64,000 nucleotides of DNA, from NCBI RefSeq assembly GCF_023898315.1, contig NC_064614.1, forward strand, positions 498,992,109-499,056,108. The letters run 5' to 3'. The translations under genes were made by a program, and so were the position numbers. The notes beneath the pieces were generated by a model, which worked only from the letters and a program-made list of their open reading frames with translations, made no database searches and was not told the origin of the DNA. This document shows, in pieces, positions 1 through 9,890 of this stretch (position 1 is its first letter; the number at the start of each line of letters is the position of its first letter). The DNA is from Schistocerca nitens. Taxonomy: Eukaryota; Arthropoda; Insecta; Orthoptera; Acrididae.

Positions 1-842
1 CCACCCCAAAACAGCAGGGAACCTCCACCTTGGTGCACTCACTGGACAGTGTGTCTAAGGCATTCAGGCTGACAGGATTGCCTCCAAACACGTCTTCAAC
101 GACTGTATGGTTGAGGGCATGTGCGACACTCATCGGTGAAGAGAACGTGATGTCATCCTGAGCGGTCCATTCGGCATGTTGTTGGGCCCATCTGCACCGC
201 ACTACATGGTGTCGTGGTTGCAAAGATGGACCTCACCATGGACGTAGGGACTAAAGTTGCGCATCATGCACACTACTGTGCACAGTTGAGTCGTAACACG
301 ACGTCCTGTGGCTGCACGAAAAGCACTATTCAACATGGTGGCGTTGTTGTCAGTGTTCCTCCGAGCCATAATCCGTAGGTAGCGATCATCCACTGCAGTA
401 ACAGCCCTTGGGCGGCCTGAGCGAGGCATGTCATTGACAGTTTCAGTTTCTCTGTACCTCTTCCATGTCCAAACAACATCGCTTTGTTTTACTTCGAGAC
501 GCTTGGGCACTTCCCTTGTTGAGAGCCCTTCTTGGCACAAAGTAGCAATGCGGACGCGATCGAACCGCGGTATTGACCGTCCAGGCATGGTTGAACTACA
601 GACAACACGAGCCATGTACATCCTTCCTGGTGGAATAACTGGAAATGATTGGCTGTCGGATCCCCCCCCCCTCCACCCGTCTAATAGGCGCTGCTCATGC
701 ATGGTTGTTTACATCTTTGGGCGGGCTTAGTGACATCTCTGAACAGTCAAAGTGACTGTGTCTGTGATACAATATCCAGAGTCAACGTCTGTCTTCAGGA
801 GTTTTGGGAACCAGGGTGACGCAAAACTTTTTTTGATGCGTG
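1..842 (-). mobile_element. Tc1-like DNA transposon, 5' part, cut by the left window edge
   Basis: The element reads on the minus strand. Its terminal repeat begins next to a TA at 843-844 (rc start CACGCATCAAAAAAAGTTTT), the usual Tc1 target. Inside lie a long leader and the start of a transposase; the right-hand side of the element (the 3' half) lies outside the window. On the minus strand the segment at about 139-122 reads FTDEC, the position of the first catalytic Asp (usually FSDES or FTDES) of Tc1 transposases. I recognise this family from insect genomes by memory. Confidence 0.85.
202..588 (-). pseudogene. Tc1-like transposase, N-terminal part
   Basis: Cut-and-paste transposase of the Tc1/mariner superfamily. 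I place the start at the Met of MPGRSIPRFDRV (588); the open frame continues upstream to 702, but that stretch reads like leader and holds a poly-G/C run. Residues after the start form the paired-like helix-turn-helix DNA-binding region (VRIATLCQEGLSTREV, then KRYRETETVNDMPRSGRPRA, a typical linker with a GRPR-like minor-groove motif). The frame is lost near 202, before the catalytic domain, although FTDEC can be read further on in another frame. The copy is therefore broken, and the rest of the catalytic core is off the window. Confidence 0.8.
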
Positions 843-1156
843 TATGTAATAGGATTGCAACATATGCCCAATGTCAGCACACAAACAGTGTTTGTCTTTG
901 ATATATTTGAAGAGAGGGATGCAGTAATATCTTATCGAATTCTGCGAACTGCGAAATTTTTGTAGCTCGCAGTTTTCTGTGTTGTAGGGCACAAACTAAT
1001 GACGATAGAGAGAATGTTTGGGTGACAAACATGAATGAATCGTGAGGGAAGCATCTGCTTAAGACTGCAGTACCTATATGTAGTTAGGAAACGCACTGCA
1101 ATGCAGTAGCAAAATCCTCGTCCTTCTTCCAGTCCTCATATGATGTGGAGTCTTCC
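843..1156. other. Unassigned flank
   Basis: No coding or repeat signal recognised between the Tc1 end and the SINE. The last 13 bases (1144-1156) are the left target duplication of the SINE that follows. Confidence 0.5.
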
Positions 1157-1370
1157 GCCGGGCGGTTCTAGGTATAGATAGATAAACGGGCGTAGTGGTC
1201 CGCACGTGGTCGCCGCGGGCTCGGGCGACAGCGCTACGGTCGCAGGTTCGAATCCTGCCTCGGGCATGGATGTGTGTGATGTCCTTAGGTTAGTTAGGTT
1301 TAAATGGTTCTAAGTTCTAGGGGACTGATGACCTCAGATGTTAAGTCCCATAGTGCTCAGAGCCATTTTT
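1157..1370 (+). repeat. tRNA-derived SINE, family A (copy 1), with 13-bp target duplication
   Basis: Flanked by a perfect 13-bp duplication (TGTGGAGTCTTCC at 1144-1156 and 1371-1383). The family has a tRNA-like head with a pol III B box (GGTTCGAATCC) followed by CTGCCTCGGGCATGGATG. Then comes a body that includes the telomere-like stretch TTAGGTTAGTTAGGTTT, and a 3' tail with GGGACT (1321-1326) and AGTCCC (1344-1349) as hairpin arms. Copies end in CAGAGCCATTTGAACCATTT. The head of this copy is worn. Fifteen copies occur in this window, on both strands. Confidence 0.95.
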
Positions 1371-1424
1371 TGTGGAGTCTTCCTAATTTTCCCGATAAGA
1401 AACACCACCTTCTGCTGCCTCTGC

Positions 1425-1720
1425 GTGTATACAGTTGGCTGAGCTATGCTAACATGATCCCGTTTCTACCGAGTGGTCTAAACATGGTGCTATCACATAA
1501 GTTCATCCTTTCTCTCCACTGGATGCACAAGTTGGTAGATAGCGCTCTCCTGCTTCCAACTTCGTTTGGCCTGGTCTTACACGTTGTACACGGTTGGCTG
1601 AGCTACGACAACACGTTCCCATTTCGAATGAGTCGTCAAAACACAGTCCTGTTGCATTAGCTCACCTGCTTCTCCATGGGACTCAGAAGGTGCTAGATAT
1701 AGCACCCTCCAACTTCAGCA
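1425..1720. repeat. Diverged tandem duplication, unit about 150 bp, two copies
   Basis: The stretch from about 1428 (TTGGCTGAGCTATGCTAAC) recurs from about 1582 (TTGGCTGAGCTACGACAAC). Both units end with a 'TAGATA(T)AGC...CTCC...CCAACTTC' segment near 1560 and 1713. The units differ at many positions, so the duplication is old. Not a family I recognise; the 118-codon ORF across it (1304-1660) has no recognisable domain. Confidence 0.6.
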
Positions 1721-3479
1721 CAGTTCCGACTTAAACGATCATATGGACAAAGCAGTAGGAAGGGTGGAGCAGAGATTGAGGAACAGTTAGAAGATGCAGA
1801 GTGACTGTCTAGAACCGTGCTGAAGTTTTGTTGCATGGAGCTCTTAGCCGACATGTTATAAAGAGGTGACTCGTTTCGAGATATGAGCCTGTCACTAGTG
1901 GGTGCAATCATTACAAGACATCTCCATAGGATCCCACACAAGCGTGTGGTTCAATGGGCAGACTTGATTCCAAATTGTAGAGAGCATTTTTACCTGAAAA
2001 TGTAACAGCATAGACCTGAAAAGCCGGGATCTTGTACATTTCTAATGACTTCAATATAGCGTTGCATTTTTAAGTGATTCCTGACATAGCACACCATCTA
2101 CTGTATGTGATCATTCTTAATCAACCATCGTCCTCCCTCGCCTATAACCCAGTCGATATGCTGCAGAACCTCTGTCACACTGCCTACATGGCATCAAGGT
2201 AGGATGCGTTACAATACTGTTTGGTAGCGTGAGAAATATATACTAGTGGCACGAGGGAGTTGAAAATATCAGCTTAATATCACGTTCTTTAGTCGAATTA
2301 AATTCGGCGAGAAGTGTAATTTTATCATGAGATTACAGTGCTAGCGATGTGGCCTTGCGCTTTCGCGTTCACCGTCGATATGCAGTGTGGCAGTAATTGT
2401 GTGTAAGACCACTTTGTTCGGAAGCAATACCATACCTCGATTTATAAAGCTTGTATAGTTTTTAATCTGGATATCGTTAGCGATACTTGTGTGCATCCAT
2501 CTGTACAACCAAGACCACTTTTTTGCGGGGTGACAGTAATGAAGTCGTTACGATCATGTTTTAATGGCTGGTCGCTTATCAAACGATTATGTCTCTCTTC
2601 CTAAGACACACTGGTACCATTCATAATAAAAACAAATGTGACATGTCCATCCATCACGGATTTGCGCTCAATATATTTTGCTATCACCAGCATTTGGTTA
2701 TGGGCGAAGTACTATAATTAGTAGGTGATGTGTGATAGATTCGCTGTGATCAGTATGTGCTGGGGTGAAAAGTTACTGTGGTCAGTGCTCCAACATGAAC
2801 AAGGAAAATTACTGTGGCCAATTAAGGGAGGTATGGATTTGACATGGAGAACTGCAATTTCAGCATATAAGTAGCTGTAAGGTGGATGAAAGATTTTATG
2901 CAGAAAATTATGTCCAGTCATAAGGAGGATATAGATGTTGATATTTCCAGAGCCACAGCCACAGGAGGTCGTATTTCCGATACTTTGTTCCATTCGTAAT
3001 ATTTAATTATAATTACAGTGATAAATATGTGTCTGCTTTCCTAGGACGACACCGTTTGGAGTGCAGGGCGTGTGGTAGAGATAGCCGGTGCCCGGCATAA
3101 ATTGAGATTTCTGGCTTAAAATATGAGCCGTCATTGAGCTGGCCGAACTGGACAGGCTGGTGTACAAGTGGCCAGCTGACGTAACCGTGTCGCCTCTTGG
3201 TGGGTGAATAGCGAAATAATACCCAGTGTGTGATGGACAGCCTTCGTGATTGCACGTGTTGCGAGTATTCTTAGATGTTTATGTGGAAATTTGGAAAGAT
3301 GATATGCCGAGTGTTTGCGCTGCAGAATTATTCCCTACCAAGTAAATTGACCAGTTGACTGTTTGTACTGCCATTCTACACATTTCCCCTCTTCATTTAG
3401 TTGAGAGAACGTCGACTGTGATGTGTGTTGTTTGCATCTAGATGGCGAAAAACAGGTGCAAGAAACATTTTCTGGGTCT
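1721..3479. other. Unassigned, AT-leaning DNA
   Basis: No recognised gene or repeat. Only short ORFs without domain signals. A weak local theme, 'TTACTGTGG(T/C)CA', recurs near 2770 and 2810. Confidence 0.4.
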
Positions 3480-3492
3480 CTAGGCTTGAGAG

Positions 3493-3819
3493 CGGCAACG
3501 GCCTTGCCGCAGTGGATACACCGGTTTCCGTGAGATCACCGAGGTTAAGCGCTGTCGGGCGTGCTCGGCACTTGGATGGGTGATCATCCAGGCCGCCATG
3601 CGCTGTTGCCATTTTTCGGGCTGCACTCAGCCTCGTGATGCCAATTGAGGAGCTACTCGACCAGAATAGTAGCAGCTTCGGTCAAGAATACCATTCTAAC
3701 GACCGGGAGAGCGGTGTGCTGACCCCACGCCCCTCCTATCCGCATCCTCCACTGAGGATGACACGGCGGTCGGATGGTCCCGGTAGGCCACTCGTGGCCT
3801 GAAGACGGAGTGCTGAGTG
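3493..3819 (+). repeat. 5S rRNA-derived SINE (SINE3 type), copy 1, with 13-bp target duplication
   Basis: The first ~115 bases read as a 5S rRNA gene: GGATACACCGGTT, GATCACCGAGGTTAAGC, GTCGGGCGTG and CACTTGGATGGGTGA are the classic 5S blocks, including the internal pol III control region. A non-5S body follows (CCTCGTGATGCCAATTGAGG, GAGCGGTGTGCTGACC) and the element ends GGCCTGAAGACGGAGTGC. It is flanked by the direct repeat CTAGGCTTGAGAG at 3480-3492 and 3820-3832, so it is a retroposed unit of 327 bp, not a 5S gene. A second copy of the same length lies at 41803. Confidence 0.93.
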
Positions 3820-3832
3820 CTAGGCTTGAGAG

Positions 3833-4248
3833 ACACATACGACTACGAATATTGAGACCATAGTTGGCTTTATAAAGTACAAGGATTACTTGGAATTTGT
3901 CATATCATTGACATCGGTATGTGCTAAAAAATTCGAAAGAAGGTACCAGTTTCCTCTGTTTTCGAGTATTCATGTTAAGGTCTTCACAGACGAGGGAAGT
4001 CTGTTCTTACTCAGTGGTTTGCAACATGTCCCACACAGTGACCTTGCTAAAGTTTCGGGTTTCTAGAGACATAATTTCCACTCTTTATTTTCGGAACAGT
4101 GCTGTGCAAAAGATCGGTTGCTACTGCTACGTGGATGATATCTAGAATAGTTGTGAAAATGGCGTGATATTCTGGCTAACTGTATGAATATACATTAAAT
4201 TGCGGAAATTTTTATATGCTCCTCGCTGATTTCAGCAAAAATTGTCAT
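3833..4248. other. Unassigned
   Basis: No recognised feature; a 74-codon ORF (3921-4145) has no known domain. Confidence 0.4.
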
Positions 4249-4420
4249 AAATACGTGGTTTTTATCGTGTAAAATTGGATATTGGAGCTGTTATCGATTT
4301 CGAGATTGGTAAATGAATTCCCGACTGATGAAGCATTTCTCATCGACAGTGTTCAGAAGTAAATGTTCTGGTAATTCCAGAGTCTGAAGATGATTGCAAC
4401 ACGTTGCAGAAACCACAACA
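4249..4420. repeat. Dispersed repeat unit 1 (pair with 5030-5175), with hammerhead-like module
   Basis: The stretch GTAAAATTGGATATTGGAGC ... GGTAAATGAATTC is repeated in diverged form at 5050-5100 (ATAAAATCAGATGCTGCAGC ... AGTAAATTAATTC). At 4384-4414 it carries CTGAAGA, a TGCAA/TTGCA hairpin with loop CACG, and GAAACC. Unit 2 keeps only a worn version (CTGGAGA at about 5154). Confidence 0.5.
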
Positions 4421-5029
4421 GCAAGCAGACCAGAGAGAGTACTGTTAGTGGATGCATTTGTGCTGGGAGAACCTGCCCAGCCTTTATTCACCACTTTGGA
4501 GAGTGACTGCAGTTCGCAGAGGGTGCTCTGATCACGCATCAAGCCAGCATATGCCGTGTGAGATGCCTCATGACCGTTGGCCATAGTGGATAACTGATCG
4601 GGCTAGTGGGAAATATCTAATGCTGCGACTACACAGTGCATGTGCTTATGTTTTTTTAGGATCTTTCTGTCTTTGAAGTACATGAGTGAGTGTCTGGTTG
4701 TCGATAGCTATATGCAGGATGCAGAAGTGAAGATTTTGTACGTGCAGGATACGAATGGTGTTTCCTACAATGATATGGTATGGTGGTAAACTCTATTATG
4801 GTGATATAACCTGGTTGGAGATCGGTTTCGCACCGAAATACTCAATCTTTCCTCGACAATAGCCGAACATTGCAAATGGGGAACTGTCTTTGAGGATAGT
4901 TTCCATACTTCAAGATCTGTAGACCACATTTTCAGGGTTTAATTGTCAGTGCCTTCAAACAAGCAGCTAAAACTCGAAAAGTGATGAGCATCCTATTTAT
5001 AGTTACAGAGATACTTACCTCGAGTTCCA

Positions 5030-5175
5030 AATATCGTCGTTTTGGTGTATAAAATCAGATGCTGCAGCTGATATTGGTTTCGGGATCAGTAAATTAATTC
5101 GTGGTCCTCATTGACATAGATTAGAAAGTGAATACACATGTAACTTCAGAGTCTGGAGATTGTCACAAGTACAAC
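5030..5175. repeat. Dispersed repeat unit 2 (pair with 4249-4420)
   Basis: Diverged second copy of the repeat at 4249-4420, same orientation, about 780 bp downstream. No coding content recognised. Confidence 0.45.
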
Positions 5176-5949
5176 TACAGCTCGCACTTTTTTTTTGCGA
5201 AGCGAATTGTTTAATTAATATTGTTTGTGGCACATCTTCTGAAACAGCAGCATTTGGAAACTTTCGTGACATCTTCAGGATATGTGTGTGACAATATTCC
5301 ACACATTGCTTGAACACCAGATATAATAATCCCTGAGGCAGTTTGTGTTCAACGACAAAGGGTATCCATGTGCCACAAATAAAGAAAATGTGCCAGGGGA
5401 ATGCAAGGCTGGCGTATTTCTCACATGACAGGAAGTGCTTAGTGCAGCCAAGCACATGGCTCACAGCAGTTGCGTCTCCAGTGGATGGAGCACATGGGAG
5501 AAAGTTTTTCAGATATGTTTAATGCAATCTGTGACAGTGTAATCACGTGGTTCCTTTCACTATCGGAATAAAAAAAGTACTGTAATTGATTAAAATCATT
5601 TACATCGTTAATAACCAGCGTCAATTTCGGGGTGTATTGCTATTTCAAAAATAAATATACAATAATCTTAAAAAATTATTTAAACAATGTCTTGTGCATG
5701 CTATGTTAGCTTCTGGCTGTAAGGTCTTACCAGTCTATCAGCTCCACAGAGACTGAGAGAATTTCCTGCCGTTTTTCCAGGCCGCCATCTTGGATTACAT
5801 GACGGGAGGGAAGGGTGGCGAGGTCGAGAGGAGGTGGAGGGGAGGGGGCAGAGAGTTCCTTGAGGGTGACCCATGTGCCAGCTGCAAAAATCCCGTAGCT
5901 TCATCAGGGGGTGGAGATGTAAGTAATTGATCAATTAATTAATTTGCAT
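5176..5949. other. Unassigned
   Basis: No recognised gene. A GC-richer stretch at about 5770-5880 contains GCCGCCATCTTGGATTAC followed by a G-rich run; it looks like the edge of an unknown repeat. ORFs here (5108-5464 minus and others) show no domain. Confidence 0.35.
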
Positions 5950-5958
5950 AATTAATTT

Positions 5959-6162
5959 GAGCCGGCCGGAGTGGCCGTGCGGTTCTAGGCGCTACAGTCT
6001 GGAGCCGAGCGACCGCTAAGGTCGCAGGTTCGAATCCTGCCTCGGGCATGGATGTGTGTGATGTCCTTAGGTTAGTTAGGTTTAAATGGTTCTAAGTTCT
6101 AGGCGACTGATGTCCTCGTAAGTTAAGTCGCATAGTGCTCAGAGCCATTTGAACCATTTTTG
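5959..6162 (+). repeat. SINE family A (copy 2)
   Basis: Complete copy from GAGCCGGCCGGAGTGG to CCATTTTTG, with B box and TTAGG-like stretch. Target duplication AATTAATTT at 5950-5958 and 6163-6171. Confidence 0.93.
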
Positions 6163-6342
6163 AATTAATTTTATATCAATTTGTTTTCAAATTTGCACCA
6201 GAAATCACTTTCTCCCACTACTAGCGCTACCTCATCGAATGATCTGTACCAAAAGACTGGAGAGTTGTTCATGTCACATCAACACCCACGAAAGAAAATA
6301 GGAGTAATCCACTGTATTACAAACCCATATCAGTAACATCTA

Positions 6343-7749
6343 CACTACTGGCCATTAAAACTGCTACACCACGAAGATGACGTGCTACAGACGCGAAATT
6401 TAACCGACAGGAAGAAGATGCTGTCATATGCAAATGATTAAGCTTTTCAAAGCATTCACACAAGGCTGGCGCCGGTGGCGACACCTACAACGTGCTGACA
6501 TGAGGAAAGTTTCCAATCGAATTCTCATACACAAACAGCAGTTGACCGACGTTGTCTGGTGAAACGTTGTTGTGATGCCTCGTGTATAGAGAAAAAATGC
6601 GTACCATCACGTTTCCAACTCTGATAAAGGTCGGATTGTAGCCTATCGCGATCGCGGTTTAATGTATCGCAACATTGCTGCTCGCGTTGGTCGAGATCCA
6701 ATGACTGTTAGCATAATATGGAATCGGTGGGTTCAGGAGGGTAATACGGAACGCCGTGCTGGATCCCAACTGCCTCGTATCACTAGTAGTCGAGATGAAA
6801 GGAATCTTATCTGCATGGCTGTAACGGATCGTGCAGCCACGTGTCTATTCCTGAGTCAACAGATGGGGACGTTTGCAATACAACAACCATCTGCACGAAC
6901 AGTTCGACGACGTTTGCCGCAGCATGTACCATCAGCTCGAAGACCATGGCTGCGGCTACCCTTGACGCTGCATCACAGGCAGGATCGCCTGCGATGGTGT
7001 ACTCAACGACGAACCAGGGTGAACGAATGGCAAAACTTCATTTTTTCGGATGAATCTAGGTTCTGTTTACAGCATCATGATGGTCGCATCCGTGTTTGGC
7101 GACATCGCGGTGAACGCACATTGGAAGCTTGTATTCGTCATCGCCATACTGGCGTATCACCCGGCGTGATGGTATGGGGAGCCATTGGTTACACGTCTCG
7201 GTAACCTCTTGTTCGCATTGACGGCACTTTGAACTTTGGACGTTACATTTCAGATGTGTTACGACCCGTGGCTTTACCCTCCATTCGATCCCTGGGAAAC
7301 CTTACATTTCAGCAGGATAATGCACGACCGCATGTTGCAGGTCCTGTACGGGCCTTTCTGGATACAGAAAATGTTCGACTGCTGCTCTGGCCAGCACATT
7401 CTCCAGATCTATTACCAATTGAAAACGTCTGGTCAATAGTGGCCGAGCAACTGGCTTGTCACAATACGCCAGTACTACTCTTGATGAACTGTGGTATGTT
7501 GTTGAAGCTGCATGCGCAGCTGTACCTGTATACGCCATCCAAGCTCTGTTTGACTCAATGCCCAGGTGTATGAAGGCCGTTATTACGGCCAGAGGTGGTT
7601 GTCGTGGGTACTGATTTCTCAGGATCTATGCACCCAAATTGCGTGAAAATGTAATCACATGTCAGTTCTAGTATAATATATTTGTCCAATGAATACCCGT
7701 TTATCATCTGCATATCTTCTTGGTGTAGCAATTTTAATGGCCAGTAGCG
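6343..7749 (+). mobile_element. Tc1 DNA transposon (family 'A', copy 1), complete ends
   Basis: Terminal inverted repeats of about 30 bp: the left end CACTACTGGCCATTAAAA and the right end matching it in reverse (TTTTAATGGCCAGTAGCG), each followed inward by GCTACACCA(A/C)GAAGA. The element is flanked by TA at 6341-6342 and 7750-7751, the Tc1 target duplication. It is about 1.4 kb, normal for the family. A second copy lies at 37851-39259. The ends are intact but the transposase is not. Confidence 0.95.
6574..7573 (+). pseudogene. Tc1 transposase (family 'A', copy 1), DD34E, inactivated
   Basis: Would cut and join the element ends in the nucleus. Start chosen at ATG 6574 (MPRV, as in copy 2), but codon 5 is TAG here, so the open part begins at 6662. 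Order of parts: paired-like HTH (MYRNIAARVGRDPMTVS), then QEGNTERRAGSQLPRI linker, first catalytic Asp in FSDESRF (about 7047-7067), GVMVWGA (about 7165-7185), second Asp in QQDNARPH (about 7312-7335), Glu in PIENVW. I count 34 residues between the second Asp and the Glu, which fits DD34E Tc1. Further lesions: a TAA at about 7202 after YTSR, and a one-base loss near 7470 relative to copy 2 (CCAGTACTAC against CCAGTCACTAC), which shifts the C-terminus. All three catalytic residues are present but not in one open frame. Confidence 0.92.
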
Positions 7750-7787
7750 TATTTGCAGTAGTATTTTCGAACATATACTGTGTTTGA

Positions 7788-7990
7788 GCCGGCCTGAGTG
7801 GGCGAGCGGTTCTAGGCGCTTGAGTCTGGAACCGCATGACCGCTACGGTCGCAGGTTCGAATCCTGCCTCGGGCATGGATGTGTGTGATGTCCTTAGGTT
7901 AGTTAGGTTTAAGTAGTTCTAAGTTCTAGGGAACTGATGACCACAGCAGTTGAGTCCCATAGTGCTCAGAGCCATTTGAACCATTTTTTT
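7788..7990 (+). repeat. SINE family A (copy 3)
   Basis: Complete copy, 39 bp beyond the Tc1 end. The target duplication is probable but imperfect (ACTGTGTTTG before, AACTGTTTG after). The 3' hairpin arm is changed (GGGAACTGATGACC). Confidence 0.9.
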
Positions 7991-9089
7991 CTAACTGTTT
8001 GTCCGCCGCCGGGGACTTTCTGTGCCACTGACTATAGCTGGTTCATCTGTCTATACGAGACGTTTCCCGCCACAAGTGCGTGCCCTAACGCCAGTTAAAA
8101 ATATCACAGTATGGCATTTGTATCATGTGAAACGTGGTGCTTTGCAACTTTCATATTCGTAAGACAAATCAATGTATGCTCCGTTCTTCAAAATAATTGG
8201 CTACACCTGCCTTTCTGCTTGTTCTATTTGAGCACGCAATTTATCACTCATACCTTAAGACGCGAGTCGTCTGATTTCAAAGCCCAAAAACAAATTTCTC
8301 ATGTTCCAGTTGGTTATGTAAAACGATCTGTACAATTTTCGTTCAGTCTCGGTGAAAGACACAATGTCTAAATGCAGATCCATAAAAAAACGCCCATTAT
8401 ACCCTTTACGCTGAGGCTCGCTCTTCAATGTGTGTTGCAAGCATCAGGTCTTATAGAATAGCTTGTAGCGAGATTGACAATTTTCTCCAGTTTCAAAACA
8501 GTCAGAAGAAATCTTCAACATCGCTTATGTCGTGTTTTCGAAGTGAAATACGTCCAACAATCTTATTATGAGGTGCAGTATCACATGGTTATACGGAGAC
8601 AATAATAATTAATTACATTCCGGTAGAATAATTAAGTACACCTGAAGCATATCTGTTGGAAGCCTTCAATGAGGGTCTGAGTACGTGCAGTTTGTCACTA
8701 ACAACCTTCAAATCTTGTGGAAGACCATTGAATGTTGTCGGGTGCTGCAGTCTCTTTAGAACAGTAATTAGGATGTGCCCGCAACAAGAGCACCTGTCAA
8801 GAAGGGATGTATATTTAAAAACAAAAAGCACACGATAGAATTCACACATATGACATTTCATACTGTGTGAGTTTATTGTTGGTTCATCCACCTTTTCCCT
8901 CTCAAATTCAATCCCCCCCCCCCCCCGTTCTCCCCTCCTCACTCTCTCCTCATCTCTGATTCTCCCCTTTTTCTGCCCCTCTTTCCCTTCACCCGTTCTC
9001 ACTTCTTAATAACAATTTATTTCTCTGTGGTTCAAGCGATCAGAGGCATAATTCATACGGACAATGACAGAGGATTGTGTCGGCTTTGC
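7991..9089. other. Unassigned, with a pyrimidine-rich tract
   Basis: No recognised gene. About 8888-9003 is a nearly pure C/T tract on the plus strand, including a run of some 15 C at about 8911-8926. The 129-codon minus-strand ORF over it is composition-driven. Confidence 0.45.
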
Positions 9090-9890
9090 TGGCGGATTCC
9101 TCCTCTCCCTGAGTTCCTGTCCAGTATCCTCATATACTGTCTCTGTCTCTTCATCTTCTGCTCTATACCTGAGCTATAGTGGTCGCTGTGGTTGATTTCC
9201 GGTCGACTCTGATGAGAACAACCGTGTCACTGAACTGTTCACAGTAACTTTCTCCCTGCCCTACCTTCCTATTCGTAACGAATCCTGCTCCCGTTTTACT
9301 ATTTTCTGGTGCTGTTCATATTTCCCTATACTCATTTGACCAGAAATCCTTGTCTTTTCCTTTGCACTTCACTGACACCCACTATATCTAGATTGAGCCT
9401 TTGCATTTCCCTTTTCAGATTTTCTAGCTTCCCTACCAGGTTCAAATTTCTGACATTCCACGCCCCGACTCGCATAACGTTATCCTTTTGTTGGTTATTC
9501 AGTCTGTTTCTCATGGTCACGTCCCCCTTTGCAGTCCTCTCCCAGAGATCTGAATGGGGGACTCTTCCGAAATCTTTTGCCGATGGCGAGATCATCATCA
9601 CACTTTTTCAATTACAGGCAACATGTCCTATGGATACACGTTGTGTGCCTTTAATGAAGTGGTTTCCATACTGCATTCTCATACCGTTGATCACTGCTGA
9701 TTCTTCCGCCTTTTTGGAGCAGCTTCCCACCCCAAGGGCAAGAGTGTGCCCTGAACCTCTGTCCGCTCCCCTAACCTATTTAACAAGACCGTTGACAGAA
9801 TGAGGGTGAATTCTTATGCCGGAAATCTTCGGCCGCCGTCTCCGATGATTTTTATTCAGAATTTCAGCAGTGGAGACGTTCGAATGCGGG
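9090..9890 (-). mobile_element. LINE 5' region, RTE-like, start of AP endonuclease
   Basis: On the minus strand the frame MRVGAWNVRNLNLVGK (9460s) followed by LENLKREMQRLNLDIVGVSE (down to about 9370) is the start of an exonuclease/endonuclease/phosphatase-fold (APE) domain as in RTE-type LINEs (consensus GTWNVR...GKLEN...LDILGISE). Sequence on both sides (about 9890 down to 9090) still resembles the same element as I remember it, but frame is lost after QGFLVK at 9332. No RT domain follows, so this is a 5'-end piece of a decayed copy. Confidence 0.75.
9332..9601 (-). pseudogene. LINE AP-endonuclease fragment
   Basis: 89-codon open frame. WNVR (Asn of the conserved active-site region) and the Glu of GVSE (the metal-binding Glu in APE nucleases) are visible at the N-terminus. 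The frame stops shortly afterwards; the remaining APE motifs (GDFN, SDH) are not found downstream. The longer plus-strand ORF 9309-9803 is its antisense shadow. Confidence 0.75.

Noticed and set aside
1235-1268. tRNA genes at the many GGTTCGAATCC sites
   Set aside because: All lie in SINE heads followed by SINE bodies; acceptor stems do not close as in a real tRNA.
3493-3610. 5S rRNA gene
   Set aside because: The match is clear, but it continues into a non-5S body shared with a second copy and is bounded by target duplications, so it is a SINE.
8888-9003. 129-codon minus-strand ORF rich in Glu, Arg and Gly
   Set aside because: Produced by a pyrimidine-rich tract; low complexity.
9309-9803. 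164-codon plus-strand ORF
   Set aside because: Antisense shadow of the LINE endonuclease fragment on the minus strand.
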